Assembly (NCBI GenBank): GCA_964541255.1
Contig: CAZIPL010000009.1
Coordinates: forward strand, 1 to 43,189
DNA length: 43,189 nt
DNA from: CAYOSU01 sp964541255
Lineage (GTDB): Bacteria; Bacillota; Clostridia; Christensenellales; CAMQZB01
Reading direction: 5' to 3'
Part shown: positions 8,036-15,378 of the stretch, piece by piece
How positions within the stretch are numbered: the stretch's first letter is position 1
Layout of the letters: every line of letters begins with the position of its first letter
Notes under the pieces: generated by a model
Database searches by the model: none
Told to the model about the DNA's origin: nothing
What the model saw: the letters and a program-made list of their open reading frames with translations, nothing else
Translations under genes and position numbers: made by a program

Positions 8036-9480
8036 AACTTCAACACCCTTTGAATTTGCTCTTTGTCGGAATAAGGCGTCTTGACGCCGTTTATCTCTAA
8101 GTACGACTCTTCGCCCTTCCCAGCTACGATAATAGTATCACCTTTACGAGCGGTTTTTATCGCAAACTCGATAGCCTTTTTTCTATCCTCGCAAACGACG
8201 TATTCGGACGTCACTTTTTTGACACCGTTTTCTATGTCGGAGATTATCGACAGCGGCTTTTCGCTTCGCGGATTGTCGCTTGTTATTATCACCATGTCCG
8301 AGTATTTCCCGGCAACGTACCCCATTTCGCTTCTCTTGCCTTTATCTCTATCTCCGCCAGCACCGAATACGCAAATGAGCCTTCCATTTCCGAAAAGCAT
8401 TTTTAAGACCGCTTCGAAAGCCGACGGCGTATGAGCAAAATCGACGAAGATATTTATGCCGCGATCGTTTTCTATCTTTTCTACTCTGCCGGGTATCGGT
8501 AAAAGACAATTCAAAGCATTCATGACATTTTCTTCTTTAAGTCCGAAAGCTATCGCGCAAAGAGCCGCCGTAACGCAGTTTTCGATATTGAATTTTCCCA
8601 CTAAGTTTTTGTTTTCTATAAGGTATATTTTGCCTCGTAAATTTACTTTGAACGCAAGCGATAAATCGTTTTTTAAAGCACTGTTTTTAATAACGATATA
8701 CGGCAAATGCGTTTTGTTATCAGTTGAGCAGTTTTTATCATCATCCTCGTAAGAATAATCATAAATTGCGTTTTTATCCGCATTTTTGGCAAAATAGGCG
8801 TATTTATTCCGAAAGACAAAGTGTTTTGCGTATAAATTCAAAAAAAGCATACTTTTTGCTTCTTCGTATTTTTCTTGAGTTCCGAAAAAATCGAGGTGAT
8901 CTCTCCCGATATTCGTTAGTGCCGCGACCTCGGCTTTTATCCCGAAAAGCTTTTCTTGATATATCGCATGCGCGGACGTTTCCATAACGACTATCCTGCA
9001 CCCCAATTCATAAACGCTTTTCAAAAGTCGATGCAAAACGTGAGGATCGGGGGTTGTCATAGAAAAATCTTCGTAAAAGGTTTTATACCTACATCCTCTC
9101 GTTCCGATAATGCAAACATCGGTTCCAAAGTATTCGAACACTTTTGACACAAAGCTTGCGGTCGTCGTTTTTCCGTTGGTTCCCGTTATGAAAATAAACT
9201 TCATTTTATCGGACACATTGCCGTAAAACGATTTTGATATTTTCGCGTAATCTTTTCGAAAGCTTTTTGAATAAAAAACTTCCGCGTTTGATTTTATATC
9301 AATTTCATGTTCCGAAAGTATTATCGTATTATCGTCTAAACTTAAAAGCTTTTCCTTTTCTTTTTTATATTTTGCTTCCGTCAAAACCAGTAGCTTTTTA
9401 GAGCAATTGTTTATATCGAGCGTTATTCCGTCGATATTTTTCTCTTTCATTCTCTTTAGTACGCTATTTGTTATATCCAT
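8032..9480 (-). CDS. murE: UDP-MurNAc-tripeptide synthetase MurE, meso-DAP type
   Basis: This Mur ligase adds the third stem-peptide residue. The ATP loop ITGTNGKTTTASFV is at about residue 98, followed by MTTPDP, METSAHA and NIGRDHLDFFGT. The C-terminal domain contains TSDNPRSEKPL; the DNPR motif is the known mark of enzymes using meso-diaminopimelate rather than lysine. AAGGAG precedes the ATG. The N-terminal domain (about residues 1-90) is shorter and more divergent than in Bacillus. No murF follows, although murF normally neighbours murE. Confidence 0.92.
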   Translation of the reverse strand: MDITNSVLKRMKEKNIDGITLDINNCSKKLLVLTEAKYKKEKEKLLSLDDNTIILSEHEIDIKSNAEVFYSKSFRKDYAKISKSFYGNVSDKMKFIFITGTNGKTTTASFVSKVFEYFGTDVCIIGTRGCRYKTFYEDFSMTTPDPHVLHRLLKSVYELGCRIVVMETSAHAIYQEKLFGIKAEVAALTNIGRDHLDFFGTQEKYEEAKSMLFLNLYAKHFVFRNKYAYFAKNADKNAIYDYSYEDDDKNCSTDNKTHLPYIVIKNSALKNDLSLAFKVNLRGKIYLIENKNLVGKFNIENCVTAALCAIAFGLKEENVMNALNCLLPIPGRVEKIENDRGINIFVDFAHTPSAFEAVLKMLFGNGRLICVFGAGGDRDKGKRSEMGYVAGKYSDMVIITSDNPRSEKPLSIISDIENGVKKVTSEYVVCEDRKKAIEFAIKTARKGDTIIVAGKGEESYLEINGVKTPYSDKEQIQRVLKL

Positions 9481-9500
9481 AGCGTTTCTCCTTACTCGAT

Positions 9501-11216
9501 TTATTCCAACGATACTATTCCTTCGATTATCTCTTTTGCTACGGGTGCTGCGACAACAGAGCCGTAATAGCTTCCGAGCGGTTCGTCGATAACGACCAAA
9601 ACTACGTACTTCGGACTTTCTACGGGGAAAAATCCGACGAAAGACGAGACATATTTGCCTTGCGATATTTTGCCGTTGACATATTTTTGAGCCGTGCCTG
9701 TTTTTCCGCCGACAGTCACGCCCTCGACTTTTGCGTTCTTCCCTCCGCCCTCTTCGACGACGGAATATAGGTATTCTCGCATAATCTCGCTGGTGTTTTT
9801 TGAAATCGGTCTTGATATTACTTTCGACGATGACTCATATAGCGTTACACCGTTTCGCTTTATACTCTTAATGAGGTGCGGCTCGAAAAGCTTTCCGCCG
9901 TTTATCGCGGCAGTCGTTGCGTTGATAAGCTGCAAAGGCGTTACTGCGATAGTTTGCCCGAAACCTATTCTTGCAACGTCGCACAGTTTTGCAGATGATT
10001 TCGAAAGAAGCATACCGCTTTCTTCGCCGACAAAGTCTATGCCGCTTTGCTTGCCGTAGCCGAAAGCAGAAAGATATTTATATACCGTATCTTTACCGAG
10101 GCTTGTGGCAATATCGACGAAAACGGGGTTACAGCTGTTTTGAAGAGCTTCTTTGAGAGTTTGATTGGAGTGCTTGCCGTTGTCGTGTTTTGTCCAGCAC
10201 TTTATTTTTTGACCGTCTATCACTCTGACGCCGTAGGAAGAAAAAATATGCTTATTCGAAAAGGCGTTTTTGTTGCCTTTGCTATATTCTTCTATATTCA
10301 TCGCCGCCGTCAATACCTTGAACGTAGACCCCGGTTCATAGATGTCGGATATTAGCCTATTTCTTGAAAGAGCAAACAGCTTTTCGACATCGTCGCGCGG
10401 AAGCTCGTTCAAATCTAAGCTCGGAAGGGACGCCATTGCAAGTATCTCGCCGCTTGTCGCGTCCATAACTATCGAAGAAGCAGACTTCGGTTCATAAGCA
10501 ATCATTGCACGCTTCAACGCGTTTTCCGCAACCGACTGGATTTTATAGGAAATCGTAAGCTCTACGTCAAGTCCGTCTACCCCTTTTTGGATATACGCGG
10601 TTCCGTCCTCTAATTCTATTCCCAAAAGGTCGGTCTCCGTCAAAATCTTTCCGTTTTCGCCCGAAAGCACTTCGTCGTAATACTTTTCGATACCGCTTTG
10701 ACCTTTACCGTCAATAGACGTAAAGCCGATTACTTGCGAGCAAAGCGATCCGTAAGGATAAACTCGCGAAGAAGAAATAGAATAATATACACCGCTTATG
10801 TCAAGAGAAGATATCAGCTTCATTTTTTCTTCGCTTACGGATAGTGCGACCGTAAATTCCGAAGTGTTTTTCTTATTGAGTTTTTCAAACAGCTTTTTTT
10901 CATCGATTCCTAAAATCGCGGAAAGCTCACTCGCAGCCTTTTCTTCATCCTTTATCATTCGAGGTCGAATGTAAATATCGTAAGTCGTTTGCGATTTTGC
11001 AAGAACTACTCCGTTTCTATCCGTAATATCTCCTCGCAATGCGCGCACGGGCAAGTCTCTCGTCCATTGATCTATTGCGAGTTTTTGCATTTTTTCATAC
11101 GAAAACACCTGCAAATACACAAGCCTTACAAACAAAAGACAAAATAAAAAGGTTACCGCAAGCGTGATTGCAAGTAACCTCTTTCGTAAAGTATATAAGC
11201 TATTGTATCGTTTTAT
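9501..11216 (-). CDS. Class B penicillin-binding protein (FtsI/SpoVD-like), apparent ATA start
   Basis: This transpeptidase crosslinks septal or spore peptidoglycan with FtsW. Active-site motifs are EPGSTFK (nucleophile S297, K300), SCN (361-363) and KTG (from K505), counted from the proposed start. The N-terminal dimerisation domain (RGDITDRNGVVLA) is present; no PASTA domain follows, unlike SpoVD and PBP2B of Bacillus. The only canonical start, TTG at 11135, would cut away most of the membrane anchor. Upstream the frame stays open back to a stop at 11247-11249 and encodes a typical anchor (LLAITLAVTFLFCLLF). It contains no ATG, GTG or TTG. An ATA at 11216 lies 9 bases after GGAGG and is my best start (571 aa). 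A sequence error or another rare start is possible. Confidence 0.88.
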   Translation of the reverse strand: MKRYNSLYTLRKRLLAITLAVTFLFCLLFVRLVYLQVFSYEKMQKLAIDQWTRDLPVRALRGDITDRNGVVLAKSQTTYDIYIRPRMIKDEEKAASELSAILGIDEKKLFEKLNKKNTSEFTVALSVSEEKMKLISSLDISGVYYSISSSRVYPYGSLCSQVIGFTSIDGKGQSGIEKYYDEVLSGENGKILTETDLLGIELEDGTAYIQKGVDGLDVELTISYKIQSVAENALKRAMIAYEPKSASSIVMDATSGEILAMASLPSLDLNELPRDDVEKLFALSRNRLISDIYEPGSTFKVLTAAMNIEEYSKGNKNAFSNKHIFSSYGVRVIDGQKIKCWTKHDNGKHSNQTLKEALQNSCNPVFVDIATSLGKDTVYKYLSAFGYGKQSGIDFVGEESGMLLSKSSAKLCDVARIGFGQTIAVTPLQLINATTAAINGGKLFEPHLIKSIKRNGVTLYESSSKVISRPISKNTSEIMREYLYSVVEEGGGKNAKVEGVTVGGKTGTAQKYVNGKISQGKYVSSFVGFFPVESPKYVVLVVIDEPLGSYYGSVVAAPVAKEIIEGIVSLE

Positions 11217-11221
11217 CCTTG

Positions 11222-11863
11222 TTATCCTCCGATGACAGAACTGATTTTATCGCAAATTGCGTCAAACCAATTGGTCGTGTAGGTCTTTGTTTCGACAACT
11301 CTCATTGTCGGAACACTCATAGAAACAACGTTCGTTTCAACGTCCGTCATTGCAAGAGTGGTGGAAGCCAAAGTCTGAATTCTTTCTGCGTCCGTTAAAG
11401 CCGAAAGCTCTGCAACCTTGGTTGCGTATTCCGCAGTCAAAGAAGAAACTTTGTCGTCAAGAGCCGCGTTTTTGGTGTTAACCGCTGCGATTGCGTTTGC
11501 GTTTAATGCAATAACGGCAATAAGAGCAACGACAACGAGGCAATATGCGCAGCACATCAAAATGTTCTTTGCTTTTACCTTTTCTCTCGGAGCAACTCCC
11601 GCGATTTCCTTATTATTGGCTTTGACTGCCTTTGAATAATTATCGGAAACCTGAAGTCTCTTCGAGTTGGGAATTACGTCAACGCCGTTAAGAGTAGACG
11701 TTTTCGGAGCAACCGTTTCGGACTGATTTAAGCTTTCGATTCTGTCAAAACCGTTCAAAAGCTTTTCGTCGTGCGTCAAATCGACGGATCTTTCGTCTCT
11801 TCTAAGTTCAAAAGAACCATAGCGATCGTTTCTCGTTTTGATTTCGCGTTCTGTCGTTAACAT
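11222..11863 (-). CDS. ftsL: FtsL-like bitopic division protein
   Basis: This gene holds the position of ftsL between rsmH and the PBP gene. The protein has a charged cytoplasmic part of about 100 residues, one membrane helix (around ILMCCAYCLVVVALIAVIAL), then a heptad-like extracytoplasmic stretch (NTKNAALDDKVSSLTAEYA) that fits the FtsL/DivIC coiled coil. Sequence identity to known FtsL is low, as usual, so the call rests on topology and position. A GTG at 11872 sits only two bases from AAGGAG, so I prefer the ATG at 11863 (213 aa). The cytoplasmic part is longer than in Bacillus FtsL. Confidence 0.7.
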   Translation of the reverse strand: MLTTEREIKTRNDRYGSFELRRDERSVDLTHDEKLLNGFDRIESLNQSETVAPKTSTLNGVDVIPNSKRLQVSDNYSKAVKANNKEIAGVAPREKVKAKNILMCCAYCLVVVALIAVIALNANAIAAVNTKNAALDDKVSSLTAEYATKVAELSALTDAERIQTLASTTLAMTDVETNVVSMSVPTMRVVETKTYTTNWFDAICDKISSVIGG

Positions 11864-11883
11864 TTTATTCACTGCTCCTTTAT

Positions 11884-12861
11884 TTAATGCATCAAGGCTT
11901 TACCGCCTTTTGTCGGTACGCAACGCTCCGCTACGCGAAGCTTTGCAGATGCTGCCCTTTTGTTGTTTTCTAATTCTTCCTTGCCCGATACCACAGGCTT
12001 CTTTGTGATTATTTCACACTCTTTGACTTTGTCGCATACGCAGATCGGAAGAGATTTGTCGCATATGCAGTCAGATTCGAGCTCCTTGAAAAGGTTTTTG
12101 ATTATCCGATCTTCCAACGAATGGAACGTTATTACGCATATTCTGCCGCCGATGTTTAAGCGATGGAATATTCTGAGGACCGACTCTTTGAGATTAACTA
12201 TTTCGCCGTTTACCTCTATTCTTATCGCTTGGAACACCCTTTTGGCGGGATGTCCGTCGGTTTGAAATTTCTTCGGAATGGTCTGCTCGATTATTTCAAC
12301 GAGCTCGCCCGTCGTTTCGATTTTCTTTTTAGCTCGCCGCCTATCTATCTCCTCAGCGATCTTTCTTGAAAACCGTTCTTCTCCGTATTCGGAAAAAACT
12401 CTTTGAAGCTCCTCTTTCCTATATCCGTTGACTACGTCCAATGCCGAAAAGTCTTGGGACTTGTCCATCCTCATATCGAGAATGCTGTCTTTACTTCTAT
12501 AAGAAAAGCCTCTGTCGAAATCGTCCAGCTGATGGGACGATACTCCCAAATCGAGAAGTGCGCCGTCTATTTTATCTATACCCAAAATATCGAGCGCCAG
12601 CGGAGCGTTTAGGTAATCTGTTCTAACCGCCGTAAACCTATCTTTGAACGGTTCGAGACGATTCGTTGCGTATTCTATCGCTTCTTCGTCTTTGTCAAGC
12701 CCTATAACCCTGCCGCTTGGAGACGACATCTTCAATATGAGTTCGGAATGTCCTCCGCCGCCGAGCGTACAGTCAAGGTAAATGCCTCCGCTCTTCGGAT
12801 TCATAAGATCCATGACCTCTCCCGCCATAATCGGCTTGTGGTAGGTATTCTCTTTTCTCAT
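11884..12861 (-). CDS. rsmH: 16S rRNA (cytosine(1402)-N4)-methyltransferase RsmH/MraW
   Basis: RsmH uses SAM to methylate N4 of C1402 in 16S rRNA. The protein has the typical HKPIMAGEVMDLM beginning, the SAM loop LDCTLGGGGHS (about 29-39), LLDLGVSSHQLDDFDRGFS and TFHSLEDRIIK. Cysteine pairs in DCICDKSLPICVCDK near the C terminus suggest a possible metal-binding knuckle. It is the second gene of the operon after mraZ. GGAGG lies 12 bases before the ATG, slightly far. Confidence 0.95.
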   Translation of the reverse strand: MRKENTYHKPIMAGEVMDLMNPKSGGIYLDCTLGGGGHSELILKMSSPSGRVIGLDKDEEAIEYATNRLEPFKDRFTAVRTDYLNAPLALDILGIDKIDGALLDLGVSSHQLDDFDRGFSYRSKDSILDMRMDKSQDFSALDVVNGYRKEELQRVFSEYGEERFSRKIAEEIDRRRAKKKIETTGELVEIIEQTIPKKFQTDGHPAKRVFQAIRIEVNGEIVNLKESVLRIFHRLNIGGRICVITFHSLEDRIIKNLFKELESDCICDKSLPICVCDKVKECEIITKKPVVSGKEELENNKRAASAKLRVAERCVPTKGGKALMH

Positions 12862-12894
12862 AGCGTTTTGTCTTCCTCCGCTAAATTACTACCC

Positions 12895-13317
12895 TTAAAT
12901 CTTGCTTCCGAGCGTTTGTACGAGTTCGTTGAGGTTCTTATTCGTCGAACGTTCTTCGTGCGCCTTTTCGCTCCAAATCTCTATTCTGTCGATGACTCCC
13001 TTGATTACTACGTTCTTCTCTATTCCCGCATAATCTTTCAATGCCTGCGGCAATACGAATCTGCCTTGAGAGTCCTCTTCGATCGGGAAGGCGTTAGAGA
13101 TAAGTTCGACGAGCGATCTTTGTGCCTCTACGTCGGTGAGCGGAACGTTTGCGTTCTCTTCGCAAAACTTCCTGAAACGCTCCTCGGAGTAAATAAGAAC
13201 GGTGTTATCGAAGCCTTTCATACAGAAGAAACTGCCGCCGAGCTCTCCTCTGAGCTTAGCAGGAAGTCTTAATCTTCCCTTATCGTCAAGTTGATGAAAA
13301 TAGATTCCGAAAAACAT
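12895..13317 (-). CDS. mraZ: Transcriptional regulator MraZ
   Basis: MraZ is the DNA-binding autoregulator of the dcw cluster; it forms a ring of AbrB-like swapped-hairpin domains. The two characteristic half repeats are visible: LDDKGRLRLPAKLR near residue 10 and EDSQGRFVLPQALKDYAG near residue 80. The length of 140 aa is normal. AGGAG precedes the ATG at good spacing. The promoter immediately upstream carries five TGG repeats in phase, as expected for its own operator. Confidence 0.96.
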   Translation of the reverse strand: MFFGIYFHQLDDKGRLRLPAKLRGELGGSFFCMKGFDNTVLIYSEERFRKFCEENANVPLTDVEAQRSLVELISNAFPIEEDSQGRFVLPQALKDYAGIEKNVVIKGVIDRIEIWSEKAHEERSTNKNLNELVQTLGSKI

Positions 13318-13344
13318 GTCCTACTCCTATAGTTTCGTAAGTCT

Positions 13345-13373
13345 ATTATACACAACCGATAAACCAAAATCAA
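13345..13373 (-). promoter_or_regulatory. Promoter of the mraZ/dcw operon
   Basis: On the minus strand TTGATT (13368-13373) and TATAAT (13345-13350) are 17 bp apart. The -10 is perfect and the -35 matches four of six. Transcription should start near 13338, about 20 bases before mraZ. The -35 box lies inside the MraZ repeat array, so MraZ binding would block polymerase. Confidence 0.8.
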
Positions 13374-13407
13374 CCACTTTTAACCATTTTTTTTCCATTT
13401 TCGACCA
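13364..13407 (-). promoter_or_regulatory. MraZ operator array (five TGG repeats)
   Basis: On the minus strand TGG occurs five times with starts 10, 11, 10 and 10 bp apart, mostly as TGGTT or TGGAA. MraZ is known to bind short direct repeats (TGGGN or GTGG types) spaced one helical turn apart upstream of its own gene. Position, phase and overlap with the -35 box all agree. Confidence 0.8.
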
Positions 13408-13543
13408 AATTTTCAATTTTTTTTGAATTTTTTTGGTCGAAAACGCCATTTTCAGGGATTCGGGCGGCATTCGACAAAGCCAAATCAAAAGTCAAGGGGC
13501 AATCAAAGGGGTTGTTTCGGATAAAAATTTACGACAAAACACG

Positions 13544-13570
13544 AAAAAAGCAAGGCGTTTTGCCTTGCTT
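13544..13570 (-). terminator. Rho-independent terminator of the metallophosphoesterase gene
   Basis: On the minus strand AAGCAAGGC and GCCTTGCTT pair around a five-base loop, and the stem runs into a T tract. It lies about 48 bp downstream of the stop of the gene at 13618-14319 and insulates the mraZ promoter. Between it and the array, at 13401-13440, is another long inverted repeat. Confidence 0.85.
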
Positions 13571-13617
13571 AAAGTGCAGTATTTAGTATCTTTTCCGAAT
13601 ATTTTTAATTATGCTTT

Positions 13618-14319
13618 TTATTTTACTTCGATTTCTTGCAACGAAAAACCGACAAGGTCGCAAGAAGTGAGATAGTAATCAACTCCGCCTCTCGTATACT
13701 TTTTTATCGCAAGGGAATCGAACCCGTGCAAATGCCCGTATACAACGTTCTTTATTCCGTGCTTTTCGAAGCTGTCGGTGAAGTTGGAATTCTCTCTTTT
13801 GACGTTAAAAGGCGGATAGTGCATCATTGCGATTATCTTATCGTTTTCCGTCTTCATTTTTTCGACCGCAGAAAGAGACAGCTCCAAGCGTTCGCTCTCT
13901 CGCAAATATATCTTTTCGTCGTCTTTCGAAAACTCCGACGAATTAGGCGTCGTCCAACCGCGAGAACCGCAAATAATAAGGTCGTTGATTCTTATCGCGT
14001 CGTTTTGCACGAGCATAATATCGTCGGGCATAAAATCCCTCGCCTTGCCTATTCCCTGCCACCAATAATCGTGATTGCCTTTTATCAAGACCTTTTTCCC
14101 GGGAAGAGCATGCAAAAAGGCTACGTCCTCGTCTACGTCCTCGAGGCGCATTGCCCAACTGAGATCGCCCGCAAGAAGAACGACGTCGTCGTCAGTCACT
14201 TTCTTTAACCAATCTTCTTTTATTTTGTCGAGGTAATTATCCCATATCTTGCCGAACACGTTCATCGGCTTATCGGATTTCCCCGGCATATGAAGGTCTG
14301 AAATCGCAAATACTTTCAT
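13618..14319 (-). CDS. Calcineurin-like metallophosphoesterase
   Basis: This is a predicted cytosolic phosphohydrolase with a binuclear metal centre. All five metallophosphoesterase motifs are visible in order: SDLH near residue 8, GDLSWAM, GNHDYWW, MHYPPF and YGHLHG. The frame is open upstream to 14421, but the ATG at 14319 has AAAGGAG at ideal spacing and begins MKVFAISDLHMPG, the normal family start, giving 233 aa. It resembles the COG1768-type group, whose substrate is not known to me. It appears to be transcribed alone, with its own promoter and terminator. Confidence 0.88.
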   Translation of the reverse strand: MKVFAISDLHMPGKSDKPMNVFGKIWDNYLDKIKEDWLKKVTDDDVVLLAGDLSWAMRLEDVDEDVAFLHALPGKKVLIKGNHDYWWQGIGKARDFMPDDIMLVQNDAIRINDLIICGSRGWTTPNSSEFSKDDEKIYLRESERLELSLSAVEKMKTENDKIIAMMHYPPFNVKRENSNFTDSFEKHGIKNVVYGHLHGFDSLAIKKYTRGGVDYYLTSCDLVGFSLQEIEVK

Positions 14320-14335
14320 AATATTCTCCTTTGTT

Positions 14336-14364
14336 ATTATGCAGCATTTTTCGTAAAAAAGCAA
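14336..14364 (-). promoter_or_regulatory. Promoter of the metallophosphoesterase gene
   Basis: TTGCTT (14359-14364) and CATAAT (14336-14341) on the minus strand are 17 bp apart. The predicted start lies just before the AAAGGAG site of the gene at 13618-14319. Each hexamer deviates from consensus, so support is moderate. Confidence 0.5.
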
Positions 14365-14401
14365 GAAAAAGAAGAAGCTAAACAAAAAGCCGATTAAAAC
14401 A

Positions 14402-14430
14402 ACAAAGGGATTGAAAATCAATCCCTTGTT
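14402..14430 (-). terminator. Terminator after the SPOCS-like gene
   Basis: ACAAGGGATTGA pairs with TCAATCCCTTTGT around a short loop, 22 bp past the stop of the gene at 14452-15054. The following minus-strand bases are GTTTT rather than a pure T tract, so it may be a weaker terminator. Confidence 0.7.
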
Positions 14431-14451
14431 CTACGGTTCTTTTATTAATTG

Positions 14452-15054
14452 TTATCTTGGGTATAACGGCGTTTCGAAAAAGCCGGCGCATATCTCTTCG
14501 TTAAACGGCTGACACGGCGGCAATTGACAATAGCCGTAACTTGGCAACATCAATTCAACGTCCATGACTACCTTCAAAATGAGCGTTACGCACGCGGTAA
14601 CGACAAATGTGTTTTCCGCAGTATACGTTCCTTTGGAGCATACGACGCCGCACACGGCTTCTATCTCATAAGGCATAATCGAGTTTTGCGGAACAAAAAG
14701 CACTACGTCTTGTTCGATATTAAGCGTTGACGAAGCAACCCCTTGAACGCCGCTTGCGTCGGTATACGTTACCGTCATAGGAATAGCCACACTTGCGGTT
14801 ACGCGGGAAAGTCCGTTCCTATCGGGCAAAATCTGCACGTTATTGACGGTTATCTGCGGTTTCGCAGCAGAATTCGTCGCAGCAACAAACGTGAGCGGAG
14901 CAGTCGGATTTGACGGCGTATAGCCAGATAGTGTCAAGACGCTACCCTCTAAGGACTGCTGCATCATACATCCGTCAAAAACCTTTTTTGCCTCTACGCA
15001 CACGCGTTCGCAAAGGTTATGTAAAGGATTGCCTACGATTCTCCCCGGGGTCAT
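14452..15054 (-). CDS. Cys-containing SPOCS/DUF3794-like protein, possible spore-layer protein
   Basis: This is a 200-aa protein without a signal peptide or membrane helix. CERVCVEAKKVFDGCMMQQ near the N terminus resembles the start of clostridial SPOCS (DUF3794-like) spore proteins, and the rest is beta-rich with paired cysteines (VCGVVC) and a Pro/Cys-containing tail. I infer a spore coat or cortex-associated role; this is not proven. Two starts have good ribosome sites: TTG at 15084 after AGGAGG, and ATG at 15054 after GGAGG. I chose the ATG. The possible SigK-type promoter upstream supports mother-cell expression late in sporulation. It stands alone between two terminators. Confidence 0.6.
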   Translation of the reverse strand: MTPGRIVGNPLHNLCERVCVEAKKVFDGCMMQQSLEGSVLTLSGYTPSNPTAPLTFVAATNSAAKPQITVNNVQILPDRNGLSRVTASVAIPMTVTYTDASGVQGVASSTLNIEQDVVLFVPQNSIMPYEIEAVCGVVCSKGTYTAENTFVVTACVTLILKVVMDVELMLPSYGYCQLPPCQPFNEEICAGFFETPLYPR

Positions 15055-15134
15055 AAAATCCCCTCCGCAGCTTGTGAAAGACAATTTTCATCACCTCCTT
15101 TCAAATATTATCAAAAAAACGTTTGCCTGTTTTC

Positions 15135-15161
15135 AATATATGCAAGGAAGACAAAAAAAGT
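15135..15161 (-). promoter_or_regulatory. Possible SigK/SigE-type promoter
   Basis: On the minus strand AC at 15160-15161 is followed after 17 bp by CATATATT at 15135-15142, close to the SigK pattern AC-N16/17-CATAnnnTA and to the SigE -10 CATACAnT. It is followed by AAAGGAGGTG and the SPOCS-like gene. The match is short. The rest of the 324-bp gap (15055-15378) holds only the terminator of the GLUG lipoprotein gene. Confidence 0.4.
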
Positions 15162-15299
15162 TTATTGTCATATTCAAAACGTTATCGATAAAAAACTCGG
15201 CATAAAAAAGCGACGACTACGAGCATAAACTACCAATAGCTTTTTCTGTGAATTATGTCAAAAACAACGATAATCATTATACAGAAAAACACGAGACAT

Positions 15300-15333
15300 A
15301 ATACAGAAAACGAGTCCTATATTTTAGGACTCG
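15300..15333 (-). terminator. Terminator of the lipoprotein operon
   Basis: CGAGTCCTA and TAGGACTCG form a perfect stem at 15311-15333. On the minus strand this is followed by TTTTCTGTATT, about 45 bp after the stop of the gene at 15379. Confidence 0.85.
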
Positions 15334-15378
15334 CTCAAAAGCAATTTTATACTCTGTTTTTACTTACACCTAAAGATT

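Noticed and set aside
9501..11135. PBP starting at TTG 11135
   Set aside because: This would remove most of a typical membrane anchor that is encoded in frame just upstream.
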